NCBI GenBank assembly: GCA_944325865.1
Contig: CALVBS010000004.1
Coordinates: 1 to 64,000 of the forward strand
Direction of reading: 5' to 3'
DNA: 64,000 bases
From: Candidatus Gastranaerophilales bacterium
GTDB taxonomy: Bacteria > Cyanobacteriota > Vampirovibrionia > Gastranaerophilales > Gastranaerophilaceae
The notes under the pieces were generated by a model. That model worked only from the letters and a program-made list of their open reading frames with translations, did not search any database and was not told where the DNA came from. A program made the translations under genes and the position numbers. The stretch's first letter is position 1. Each line of letters starts with the position of its first letter. Of the stretch, positions 1-8,228 are shown piece after piece.

Positions 1-35
1 TCAAAACTCACAATAGATATGTTTGCAATAAAGTA

Positions 36-704
36 TCAGAGACTCAGCAAATTAACTTTCAAATCCGCATAAAGTTCCCCAAATTCCTTGTTTCTCCGCC
101 ATATTCCCTCGGCGAGTTTTTGAGGCAGGTCAACTTTATTTGAATTGTGTGAAGTAAACCTTGTTAAATAGGAGTAAACTTTCTTGAATTCCCGTTCTTC
201 AGACTTAGTAAATGCTTTTTCATCAGGGCTTTGAAATGGATTTTCACAAACAAAAACTTGATTGTCGTAAATATAAAAATGGAATTCCGTATCAAAAAAC
301 ATTCTGTTTCTGCATTGTTGCGGATATTTTCCATACAAAAAGTTTAATTTTTTAGTCTGATGTTCGTAAATCAGTTCTCTAAAGATGTTATAAATTTTTG
401 AAGATTGATCTTCGCCTATATCTAATATTTTGGCGACCTTGTATGCCGGAATTGAAAGACAGAAACAACGAATCGCAGTATCAATAATTTGTTTAGGATA
501 AAAAGACAGTATAGACGGCTTTTTACTTATTTGTTTTTTATTGTATAAATATAATCCGTTTCTTAGCGTAAGTTTTCCCTCTTGAACCAGAGTTAAGAGA
601 AGTAACTCTAATACAGACTCGTCAACATCTTCAGCAATAGTCGAAATCTCATCAAGTGTAAATTTATCCAACCTTCTGCAAAGCCTTAATACTCGTTCTC
701 TCAT
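36..704 (-). CDS. Uncharacterised third protein of the Mu-like transposition operon
   Basis: I do not recognise this 222-residue protein. Residues 1-50 look like a winged helix (KFTLDEISTIAEDV followed by a short hydrophobic helix and a GKLTLRNG turn). A second helix-turn-helix-like stretch lies at about 75-100 (AYKVAKILDIGEDQSSKIY). The C-terminal half is rich in aromatics (FFDTEFHFYIYD) and ends in conserved-looking basic helices. It is the last visible gene of a leftward operon, and its start overlaps the end of the ATPase gene by 41 bases, which implies translational coupling. Its position after transposase and ATPase suggests a DNA-binding accessory, regulator or target-choice factor, but this is inference. 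It has no zinc ribbon of the TniQ kind. The element continues off the left edge, so its full gene content is unknown. Confidence 0.6.
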   Translation of the reverse strand: MRERVLRLCRRLDKFTLDEISTIAEDVDESVLELLLLTLVQEGKLTLRNGLYLYNKKQISKKPSILSFYPKQIIDTAIRCFCLSIPAYKVAKILDIGEDQSSKIYNIFRELIYEHQTKKLNFLYGKYPQQCRNRMFFDTEFHFYIYDNQVFVCENPFQSPDEKAFTKSEEREFKKVYSYLTRFTSHNSNKVDLPQKLAEGIWRRNKEFGELYADLKVNLLSL

Positions 705-1380
705 TAAGCAGTCCTTTCAACGTGTATTCATCTATTCCTTCAATTTTGTTTGTTTCTGACAGTTTTTCTATTTTATTAATCAACTTAACCAGTTGCCTGA
801 ATTGGTTTGTCCTTGTCGCAAGGTAATTGATTGCATTAGGAGTAAACTCCAAATCGGTTATTTGTTGAAGAATCTCGGTTATATCTGTCTCATTAAATTG
901 CTCAAATTTCAAAGTTTTATACAACCTATCGACTAAATGCGGATATCTCGCAAGTTTTTTATCTGCCGCTCCCATTCCGACTAAAACTATCGGAGAGGCA
1001 GTTCTGTCGTGCAAATCCCTCAAAGTTTCAACCGTGTGTTTTTCAATCAAATAATCAATCTCATCAACAATAATAATTTTAGGATTCAATCTCAGACTTT
1101 TTTCAATAACCTCAAAATTATCTTGAGCGTGCCAGTATGGTTCTTCACCAAGTTCCTCCGCAATTTCAGACAATAGCCACTTAACTGTCATTCCCTGCGT
1201 TGCCCGAACATATACAGAATCATTTTTATCCGCCCACCACTGGATTGTCTGAGATTTTCCAAGCCCATGGTCGCCGTAAACTAATGCAAGTTTCGGAATG
1301 TTCGGCGGAAGTTTCTGCAATTCGTCCATCAGAGCTACAAACCGCTTGACGTTTTTTGTTTTAATAAATGTTTTCTTCAT
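664..1380 (-). CDS. AAA+ ATPase of MuB/TnsC type (transposition target protein)
   Basis: This is a small AAA+ ATPase of the MuB/TnsC/ExeA group. Such proteins bind target DNA with ATP and stimulate the partner DDE transposase. A Walker A motif (GDHGLGKS) lies near residue 36, and a Walker B motif (IIIVDEID) near residue 102. A sensor-like VLVGMG follows near 130, and the C-terminal lid is helical. At about 238 residues it is shorter than MuB (about 312) and close to compact TnsC proteins. I prefer the ATG at 1380 because GGAG sits 9 bases upstream; an ATG at 1395 is in frame but has no such site. The gene overlaps the end of the transposase gene and the start of the following gene, which is typical of a transposition operon. 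Confidence 0.85.
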   Translation of the reverse strand: MKKTFIKTKNVKRFVALMDELQKLPPNIPKLALVYGDHGLGKSQTIQWWADKNDSVYVRATQGMTVKWLLSEIAEELGEEPYWHAQDNFEVIEKSLRLNPKIIIVDEIDYLIEKHTVETLRDLHDRTASPIVLVGMGAADKKLARYPHLVDRLYKTLKFEQFNETDITEILQQITDLEFTPNAINYLATRTNQFRQLVKLINKIEKLSETNKIEGIDEYTLKGLLNERTSIKALQKVG

Positions 1381-3466
1381 CGTTTTCGTCTCCATATATA
1401 TTTATATATTCATCACTTCTTATGTAATCGGCGAGCCATTTCCTTTGTTCAGGATTTGTACAGCCGTTTTCCATCAACCACTCGTATTTTTCATAATTTG
1501 AATTAAACATCGGCACGTTCATCTGCTGTTCACGAGGTGTTAACTTCCGTTCACGTTTTGGCTTTGGTTCCGGAATTAGTTCAATAACATTTTCTTCAGG
1601 TTCAATTTCAAGAACCTCAGCTTTTTCACTCGGGTAATATTTCAAAAATTCTTTTTTAACCTTCTTAAACTGCCGTTGCTGTCTTTGGTACTGCTGTTTG
1701 TATTCCTCCATATCTCTAACTGTGCCGAGAACATTTGCCATCGGGTGAACTTTCTGAACTCTATGTGCCACGCATAAAAATTCGCCTTTCATTGAATAAA
1801 CATGAACCTTTGAAAGGTCAAATAAACTGTATCGTACATAAACCTTATCCCGAAGTCCAAGAATAACATCACTCCTGTAATGCATTCCGAGGAACGTTAT
1901 TCCATGCTTGTTTATTGTCCGAGCCTCAGTTTTCATCATCAGGTCGTTCAAAATATTTTTATCTATATCCTGTTTTTGAATGCCGTTTAACATTTCCTGA
2001 ATAGTTTTTGAACGGTCATTAGGACAAGGCTTTGAATTGTGAAACTCAATCCAGCAATCAATAAATTTAATAGCCTCCTGAACTGTCGGAATGTAGTTTT
2101 TAGTAAGTTTTTTGTGCATATCTCTGTGGAGTTTTTCACCACGTTTCAGCCACGCAGGTTTATCCTCAATACTTGTACCGATATAACTTGTCACCATTTT
2201 TTCAAACTCTTCTTGAAATTCAAGGAAAAATCGCTCTATGACTTTTGCACGTGCATTGTATGGTTTAGCAAAAACGGAGCGGATACCTAAATTGGCATAC
2301 ACTCCGTTAAAGCCCTCCTCGTCAAAATCACAAGATTGAAAATACTTCGCCTTGAATGCTTTGCCGTTATCCTGATACACTACTTTAGGGATTAGTCCGA
2401 GATTTAAAATAGCATTCCTTAATGCACTTGCAATACATTGTGTATTTTCAGTCATCATAATTTCATAGCCTACAAGTGACGTTGATTTCCAGTCTAAAAA
2501 ACCGACCAAAGTAGCTCTGGTCGGTTTTCCTGTAAACGGATTTATTACTTGGAAGTTGAGAACGTGTCCGTCTGCGATTAACACATCTCCCACATTAAGG
2601 ACTGAAATATCCCTCTCAATATACGCTTCCACTTTATCGTGGTAGGCTTTTTCCCCCTCCCTAAATAAAATCCATTGTGCATAATTATTCTTTTTGTAGT
2701 GTTCAGCGAATCGTCTGAATGTCAAAACACAGGGAATATCTTCAAATCCACGTTTTTCCAAAATATGTCGGGTAAGTTTTATAGCCTTGCCGACACTGAA
2801 TTTATTCGGGTGCATGAGGAATTTAATAAATATATTTTTCATCTCCTGCGTGAGGATTGTGTTATATTCATTTTGTTTTGAATATTTATATCCCGGCAAA
2901 AGCACTCTGTAATCTTCGCAATCTTCATAAGCCCAAAGCCAACGGTGAAGTGTGCCGATGGAAATACTTCCGAGAAATTGATAAACCTTAGGCAAGAGCA
3001 TTCCTGAATTATACAAATCTAAAAATACCGAATCAGCCTCTTTTTTAGTGTTGTATCTGGCTCTAATGTTCTGTAAAGCTTTAACAACATCCACTCTTGC
3101 CAGTGCTGTTAATTTTGCACTTTCTGCGATAAAGGTCGGATATTTTGGTTTAGTATCAAGCGGAACTAATGCTGTGCATTTTGATTGCGTTGCCTCTTTA
3201 ATTAGTTCGTCTTGGAGTTTTTCTTGTATTTCAGGTTCTAAACTTGAATAAAGAATTTCATACGAGGTACCGCCGAAAACCTTTACTTCACGAGCAATGT
3301 ATTTACCCTTTTGAATCGCAAGCCTTAATGAGCGATTACTCGTTAATCCTTTTATTTCTGCTATTTTATTAATGGGGACGAACGAGTTAAAAGCGGTGCT
3401 TGCACCGGCTTTTTCAACGAGTGAGGAGCCAAAAGCTTTGCTTATATTTATATATTCTTTAGCCAT
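1361..3466 (-). CDS. Mu-type DDE transposase (MuA-like)
   Basis: This 701-residue protein has MuA-like architecture. The N-terminal Mu-type DNA-binding domain covers about residues 25-85 (INKIAEIKGLTSNRSLRLAI, then a GGTSYEI strand). Helical end-binding domains follow, then an RNase H-fold catalytic core and a basic C-terminal region. The apparent catalytic triad is D299 (IADGH), D366 (YQDNGKAF) and E411 (KVIERFF). The 67-residue spacing between the two aspartates equals that in MuA (D269/D336). The start is set at the ATG at 3466, because the N-terminal domain begins there and the longer in-frame start at 3520 adds only non-conserved residues. The gene lies closest to the element end, reads leftward and overlaps the ATPase gene. 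It could belong to a Mu-like prophage or to a plain transposon; the remaining genes lie outside the window. Confidence 0.9.
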   Translation of the reverse strand: MAKEYINISKAFGSSLVEKAGASTAFNSFVPINKIAEIKGLTSNRSLRLAIQKGKYIAREVKVFGGTSYEILYSSLEPEIQEKLQDELIKEATQSKCTALVPLDTKPKYPTFIAESAKLTALARVDVVKALQNIRARYNTKKEADSVFLDLYNSGMLLPKVYQFLGSISIGTLHRWLWAYEDCEDYRVLLPGYKYSKQNEYNTILTQEMKNIFIKFLMHPNKFSVGKAIKLTRHILEKRGFEDIPCVLTFRRFAEHYKKNNYAQWILFREGEKAYHDKVEAYIERDISVLNVGDVLIADGHVLNFQVINPFTGKPTRATLVGFLDWKSTSLVGYEIMMTENTQCIASALRNAILNLGLIPKVVYQDNGKAFKAKYFQSCDFDEEGFNGVYANLGIRSVFAKPYNARAKVIERFFLEFQEEFEKMVTSYIGTSIEDKPAWLKRGEKLHRDMHKKLTKNYIPTVQEAIKFIDCWIEFHNSKPCPNDRSKTIQEMLNGIQKQDIDKNILNDLMMKTEARTINKHGITFLGMHYRSDVILGLRDKVYVRYSLFDLSKVHVYSMKGEFLCVAHRVQKVHPMANVLGTVRDMEEYKQQYQRQQRQFKKVKKEFLKYYPSEKAEVLEIEPEENVIELIPEPKPKRERKLTPREQQMNVPMFNSNYEKYEWLMENGCTNPEQRKWLADYIRSDEYINIYGDENDEENIY

Positions 3467-3550
3467 CGTACACACACGATAACTCTGAAGACAAAGGATT
3501 GGAACTCTACTTCCGACCATTGTGTCGGTTTCGTATCAATTGAAAAATAT

Positions 3551-3880
3551 TTGTTTCAAATTTGGTTCCGTTTATTCTCAAATTTAATGTAAAAATTTTC
3601 CAACCTTAAGAAAAAAGTTCCGACCTTGTTTCAAATTCTCAAACCTTATGATATTTTTGTGAAAATTTGCGGAACTGGACTATTCCGAAATAATCAAATT
3701 ATCCGTACAGTTCAAATTTGGTGCGTATCTCACTGATAATATACAAATCTCAATCTATCCGTACAGTCCAGAAAAAGTCCAGTTTTCCAGTTTGATTTTT
3801 TGGGAACACTTAATTTTTCCGACCCGAAAACGCCCACACAAAGCCAACTTTACCAAAATAATCTATCTAGCCGTACAAAT
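3551..3880. repeat. Repeat-rich end region of the Mu-like element
   Basis: The stretch between the transposase start and tRNA-Asn contains no convincing gene but several short repeats. The core CCGTACA occurs at 3703-3709, 3759-3765 and 3871-3877; the first two lie inside an identical ATCCGTACAG. Spacings are 56 and 112 bases, that is one and two times 56. TTGTTTCAAATT occurs at 3551-3562 and 3626-3637, and TTCAAATTTGGT at 3555-3566 and 3711-3722. Arrays of this kind beside a MuA/TnsB-type gene usually are transposase-binding sites at the element end. The exact terminus and target duplication cannot be fixed because the other end is outside the window. Confidence 0.55.
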
Positions 3881-3922
3881 CAACCTGGACAAAAAACTAC
3901 ATTGAAATCAGACAAACAATAT

Positions 3923-3936
3923 AAAAGCCGGCTTTT
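3923..3936 (-). terminator. Possible terminator after tRNA-Asn
   Basis: The perfect palindrome AAAAGCCGGCTTTT sits 16 bases past the 3' end of tRNA-Asn in its direction of transcription. The stem is short and the following U-tract is weak, so this is tentative. Confidence 0.3.
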
Positions 3937-3952
3937 GTTTTGCAATAAAAAA

Positions 3953-4024
3953 CTCCCCAGGTTGGACTCGAACCAACAACCTACCGGTTAACAGCCGGTT
4001 GCTCCGCCATTGAGCTACTGAGGA
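3953..4024 (-). tRNA. tRNA-Asn(GTT)
   Basis: The minus strand folds as a tRNA of 72 nt. The acceptor TCCTCAG pairs with CTGGGGA through one G-U pair. The D-arm contains GCTCAATGGC, and the anticodon stem CCGGC/ACCGG surrounds a loop with GTT. The T-arm has GGTTCGAGTCC, and the discriminator base is G as expected for Asn. CCA is not encoded. The end of the Mu-like element lies within about 80 bases of its 3' side. Confidence 0.95.
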
Positions 4025-4106
4025 TTATCTCATCCCACAACTTATTTAAGTGGGGCTTATGAAATTATTATAAAATAAAAAATTTTTATTGTAAAGTCTT
4101 TTTTTC

Positions 4107-5915
4107 TTAATTTATTGATGACAATTTCAACAAATTATCAAAATCTTCATACTTTGTTGAGAGTTCCTTGAATGTCCCAATATCAACCAATTTCCCATCT
4201 TTTATATATATTAATTTATTGCAGGTTTTCAATGTCGAAAGCCTGTGTGCTATAGCTATTATTGTTTTATGATTTACAAATTTACTCAACATGCCGGTAA
4301 TTTCATGCTCCACTTTAACATCAAGAGAAGATGTAGCTTCATCAAGAATTATTATGTCAGGATTTCTGTATAGTACTCTGGCAAGAGCTATACGCTGTTT
4401 CTGCCCTTGCGAAGCCCCGGAGTTACCAATAAACGGCATCGCATCAATCCCATCCGAAAACTGTTTTACATAATCCCCAAGCTGTGCGGCTTCCAGAGCA
4501 TGCTTTACTTTAACTTCATCAATTTCATTATCCGCATATCCCCATGCTACATTTTTCTTAAAAGATTCCTCAAAAACTTTCACTTCCTGCGGAACATATC
4601 CTATCAAATTACGGAAGCTATTATAGTTATCTTCAGTAAGCTTTACTCCGTCAACAAGGATTTCTCCGGAATCCGGCGGCAGTAATCCCATTAAAATATC
4701 AGCAAGTGTAGTTTTTCCTGAACCGGACAGTCCAATAATTCCAATAAAATCACCTTTTTCAATCTCAAATGAAATATTTTTTAGAACCTGTTTGCCTTCA
4801 ATATATGAAAAAGAAATATTACGCAATTCTATTTTATGATTAAAGCTAAACGGCTCTTTTTTGATACCGATTTTTGGTTTAAAATCACACAGATTAAATT
4901 TTTCATAGAATAAATTCAGTGACTTAAGATAACTTCTCGCCGTATTAATGTTAATAATTGATGTCTGAATCCTATTTAAAGCAGGTGCAATTCGGAACAG
5001 TGAGGCTACTATAACGGCAAAAGACGCTACCATAGCCGATCTATCCTCCATAGTTGTAAATGCAATAAACGCACCAAGAATAAGCAACGAACATACCACT
5101 AACATTTCAATAACATATGGCGGCATTCCTGCATAAAAATCTCTGTCTGCCTCTATGGCATATAAAGCATGACTGTGCGATACATAACTGTTATAAAATT
5201 TATCCTCAGCCCCGATTATTTTTATTTCTTTCATATTTTCAATATTTGAACACTTTAAGCCATTTACAATCTGACTTTCCGGTTGAATTTTTTCATTAAT
5301 TACGGCAGTAATTCTTTTAAGAAATTTATTCTGAATTAACATACTGAATATTGAGAATAGAATTGTTATAAAACCGGCAAGCGGGAATTTGAATAATATC
5401 AATAAAATTATCATTAACACAATTAATGTATTTGTGAGAAGAGTTACAGTTCTAAAAACAAAATTATTTAAAACCTGATGACATAATGTATTCAAAATAT
5501 AGAGTTTATCAGAGTTTGAAGATTTAATAATATCTTTGTACGACGCATAGAGAAAATATTTCATAAACATACATAGAATATCGCCTTTCCAGTTAAGTAC
5601 AATTCGGCTTTGGACTCGCAAAAAGATAATCATGTAGATATTTTTCAAAACAAACATCAATAAAGCCAGAGCACCCAGAATTAATGCATTAATAAGAGAA
5701 TCTGATATTCCGGTTAATCGAACAAAATGCGTATAAAAAGAACCCGAAGCTATTGATTCAGGGCTTACTATCATAAGTATAAACGGATAAATCAAAGCTA
5801 TACCCAAGAATTCAAGCAAACCGGCAATAATAGACATACTGATAAAAACAGTCAGTTGAAACCGTTTTTCCTGCCCGAAATATTTAATAAACTTCTTAAA
5901 ATTCTCTAAAATCAT
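4107..5915 (-). CDS. ABC exporter, fused permease and ATPase (MsbA/PglK-like)
   Basis: This 602-residue half-transporter has about six membrane helices in residues 20-330 and a nucleotide-binding domain from about 360. Walker A is GLSGSGKT (395-402), the signature region is ASQGQ (501-505), and Walker B is IIILDE (521-526), followed by SSLD and a switch histidine in IAIAHRLS. The family flips lipids, lipid-linked oligosaccharides or peptides across the inner membrane using ATP. The signature departs from the usual LSGGQ in its first residues. No glycan genes lie directly beside it, so the substrate is unknown. It stands alone, downstream of a divergently transcribed Bax-inhibitor-like gene, and reads toward tRNA-Asn. 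Confidence 0.88.
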   Translation of the reverse strand: MILENFKKFIKYFGQEKRFQLTVFISMSIIAGLLEFLGIALIYPFILMIVSPESIASGSFYTHFVRLTGISDSLINALILGALALLMFVLKNIYMIIFLRVQSRIVLNWKGDILCMFMKYFLYASYKDIIKSSNSDKLYILNTLCHQVLNNFVFRTVTLLTNTLIVLMIILLILFKFPLAGFITILFSIFSMLIQNKFLKRITAVINEKIQPESQIVNGLKCSNIENMKEIKIIGAEDKFYNSYVSHSHALYAIEADRDFYAGMPPYVIEMLVVCSLLILGAFIAFTTMEDRSAMVASFAVIVASLFRIAPALNRIQTSIININTARSYLKSLNLFYEKFNLCDFKPKIGIKKEPFSFNHKIELRNISFSYIEGKQVLKNISFEIEKGDFIGIIGLSGSGKTTLADILMGLLPPDSGEILVDGVKLTEDNYNSFRNLIGYVPQEVKVFEESFKKNVAWGYADNEIDEVKVKHALEAAQLGDYVKQFSDGIDAMPFIGNSGASQGQKQRIALARVLYRNPDIIILDEATSSLDVKVEHEITGMLSKFVNHKTIIAIAHRLSTLKTCNKLIYIKDGKLVDIGTFKELSTKYEDFDNLLKLSSIN

Positions 5916-6001
5916 CTTATAAATTATCCGAACTAATCAAGTTTGCAAATTTATGATATAGTATAATATTATTGTAACATGAATAATAAAGGAGGGTAAA
6001 T

Positions 6002-6736
6002 ATGTCAAATCCCATTTTAAACAACAGATTTCTTGAAGGAGAGCGGGTTCTTGACGGTGAACCGATGACCGTAAACGGTGCAATAAATAAAACTTTAATT
6101 ATGCTGGCACTTGTAATTATCGCAGCAGCATACACCTGGAGCCTTGTATTCGGCGGATTTATGGACAAAGCATTTATGCTGGGAACTATTGGAGCTGTTG
6201 CCGGCTTTATCTTAGCATTAATCATTTGCTTTACCGGCGGCAAAACCGCACCGTATCTTTCACCATTGTATGCAGTATGCGAAGGGTTATTTGTCGGAGG
6301 AATCTCTGCATTATTTGAATCTCAATACTCAGGACTTGTAATTCAGGCTGTAGCTGCAACATTTGCCAGTGCATTTGCAATGTTAATTCTATATAGAACA
6401 AACGTCATCAAATGTACCGAAAAATTAAGAGCGGTAATTTTCACCGCAACATTATCCGTTGCATTAATTTACGTTATACAAATTGTCGCAAACTTATTCG
6501 ACAGAGGTATTCCGCAAATATTTACATCAAGCCCGATTGGTATTGTATTCAGTGTAATTGTTGTAGCTATAGCAGCATTAAACCTTATTCTTGATTTCGA
6601 TTTTATTGAAAGAGGAGCTGAAAACTATCTTCCAAAAAATTACGAATGGATGGGAGCTTTCGGATTAACTGTAACTCTTGTATGGCTTTATATTGAAATA
6701 CTTAAATTATTAGCAAAATTTGCAGACAGAAATTAA
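6002..6736 (+). CDS. Bax inhibitor-1/YccA family membrane protein
   Basis: This 244-residue integral membrane protein has about seven hydrophobic helices and no signal peptide. The N-terminus carries the soluble NNRFLEGERVLDGEPMTVNGAINKT segment typical of the bacterial YccA-like branch of the BI-1/TMBIM family. The last helix is followed by YEWMGAFGLTVTLVWLYIEILKLL, a hallmark of that branch. Family members are thought to act as membrane leak channels or protease modulators, but the role here is unknown. AAAGGAGG stands 6-8 bases before the ATG. The gene is single, with its own bidirectional terminator. Confidence 0.85.
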   Translation: MSNPILNNRFLEGERVLDGEPMTVNGAINKTLIMLALVIIAAAYTWSLVFGGFMDKAFMLGTIGAVAGFILALIICFTGGKTAPYLSPLYAVCEGLFVGGISALFESQYSGLVIQAVAATFASAFAMLILYRTNVIKCTEKLRAVIFTATLSVALIYVIQIVANLFDRGIPQIFTSSPIGIVFSVIVVAIAALNLILDFDFIERGAENYLPKNYEWMGAFGLTVTLVWLYIEILKLLAKFADRN

Positions 6737-6760
6737 GCATAAAAAAACAATAAATTAAAT

Positions 6761-6788
6761 AAAAGGAGCTTTATTATAAGCTCCTTTT
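6761..6788. terminator. Bidirectional intrinsic terminator
   Basis: An 11-bp stem (AAAAGGAGCTT / AAGCTCCTTTT) with a 6-nt loop lies between two convergent genes, with T-runs on both sides. It can serve both the Bax-inhibitor-like gene and mtaB. Confidence 0.85.
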
Positions 6789-8101
6789 TATATTAGTTTT
6801 CCGTATATTTTACCATTTTCATATTTTACTATTTTTACTTTAGCAAGTGAATTCAAAAGCTGTTCATCTTTTGAGTCAGTTATTACCGTAAGATAGTTTC
6901 TTGTAACGCCTTTAAGAAAACCGCTGTGTTTATCTGCATGTTTTTCTATTAAGATTTCTCTTACGGATCCGAGATTTTTATTTATAAATTTATCCAGCTT
7001 ATGCTTTGAAATTTCTTTAACAATACCGGCACGCTTTTCTTTTACCTTATCATCAACCTGATTATCCATATCTGCACCTATAGTTCCTGCTCTTTTAGAA
7101 TATGGGAATGTATGAATTTGTGATAATCCGGATTTTTCAAGATTTTGTTTTGTGATTGTAAAATCAGCATCTGTTTCACCTGCAAATCCTGTAATTATAT
7201 CACTTCCTAAAAACGGCAGATCAAACATTGAATTAATTTTATCAATTTGTTTAAGATAATCCTCAACCTTATAAAACCTGTTCATTGATTTCAATGTTTT
7301 ATTGCATGCAGATTGAAGTGACAGGTGAAAATGCGGACAAAATTTTTCAGACTTACACAAAAATTCAAGTAAATCATCCGTAATTTCAAGCGGGTTCAAA
7401 GACCCCAACCTATATCGCTCAATAGAAGTTCTGCCCTCAACCTCTTTCAACAAATCTATAAGCGTCAGCCCGAAATCCTTACCCCACAAACCAATATGAA
7501 TTCCGGTAAAAACAACCTCATGAAATCCGTGTTGTGAAAATTTATTAATCTGTTCGATGATAAAATCAATATCTGCACTACGGCTCTTTCCTCTTGCGAA
7601 CGGAATAATACAGTAAGAACATCTGTTATCGCACCCGTCCTGAATTTTCAGACTTGCACGAGTTTTTGCAGTATCAATAAGCACAGCCTTATGAAATTCA
7701 GAAAGTTTCATGATATCAGAAGCCGCACAATTTAAATGTTCTTCTCCAAGCTTTTGGATAATTTCATAAAAAGAAAGCTTTTCATCATTGCCTATAACAT
7801 AATCAATAAAATCATTTTCAAGCAGCCTATCTTTTTCAACTTGAGCCACACACCCTGTAAGAACGGTAACGATAGAAGCCTTTTTATGCTTGGCATTCCT
7901 TAAAAGGTACAATGCCTCATTATCGCTTTTATGAGTAACCGTACAGGAATTAAGAATATAAATATCAGCATCCTCAATTTTTGTGACTCTCACTAAACCG
8001 TTTTTTTGAAGATTTTCAATTATAAGAGCCGATTCAAATTGATTAGCCTTACAACCCATAGTATGTATGTAAAAAGTTTTATTCATTAAATTCACAGCCA
8101 T
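6788..8101 (-). CDS. mtaB: tRNA (t6A37) methylthiotransferase MtaB
   Basis: This radical SAM enzyme of the MiaB/MtaB family adds a methylthio group to t6A at tRNA position 37. The N-terminal cluster-binding domain has C17 (TMGCKANQFES), C53 (NSCTV) and C84 (TGCVAQ). The radical SAM motif has C157, C161 and C164 (GCDNRCSYC). A C-terminal TRAM-like region follows, with SGFLKGVTRNYLTV. GCKxNQxE rather than GCQMN separates MtaB from MiaB, and the length of 437 is normal. Translation may instead start at the second Met (8086), which begins the conserved strand; neither start has a clear ribosome site. The gene is single, with a terminator shared with the convergent neighbour. Confidence 0.9.
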   Translation of the reverse strand: MAVNLMNKTFYIHTMGCKANQFESALIIENLQKNGLVRVTKIEDADIYILNSCTVTHKSDNEALYLLRNAKHKKASIVTVLTGCVAQVEKDRLLENDFIDYVIGNDEKLSFYEIIQKLGEEHLNCAASDIMKLSEFHKAVLIDTAKTRASLKIQDGCDNRCSYCIIPFARGKSRSADIDFIIEQINKFSQHGFHEVVFTGIHIGLWGKDFGLTLIDLLKEVEGRTSIERYRLGSLNPLEITDDLLEFLCKSEKFCPHFHLSLQSACNKTLKSMNRFYKVEDYLKQIDKINSMFDLPFLGSDIITGFAGETDADFTITKQNLEKSGLSQIHTFPYSKRAGTIGADMDNQVDDKVKEKRAGIVKEISKHKLDKFINKNLGSVREILIEKHADKHSGFLKGVTRNYLTVITDSKDEQLLNSLAKVKIVKYENGKIYGKLI

Positions 8102-8160
8102 AATTTTTATAATAAAAAAAATATAAAGTATTGTAAATATTTATAAAGACTATATTAAAA

Positions 8161-8190
8161 AATAGCAAAAAATTTTACTTTTGATTTTTA
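8161..8190 (+). promoter_or_regulatory. 30-bp upstream element, copy 1
   Basis: This block matches the one at 9211-9240 at 28 of 30 positions. It begins AATAGCAAAAAATTTTA and continues with T-runs. Each copy lies 20-70 bases upstream of an F-x-G protein gene, so it may be a shared promoter-proximal element or a regulator site. Confidence 0.45.
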
Positions 8191-8228
8191 ATAATGTATA
8201 ATAAGTTTGCGAAAGTGTAGGTGTGTAT

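Noticed and set aside
3800-3991. Plus-strand reading frame across the element end and tRNA-Asn
   Set aside because: It reads antisense through the tRNA, has no ribosome site and looks like chance coding.
1-4024. Type V-K CRISPR-associated transposon suggested by TnsB/TnsC-like genes next to a tRNA
   Set aside because: No TniQ, Cas12k or CRISPR array is visible. The transposase has the Mu-type N-terminal domain and Mu-like spacing of catalytic aspartates. The left side is outside the window, so only the visible part was judged.
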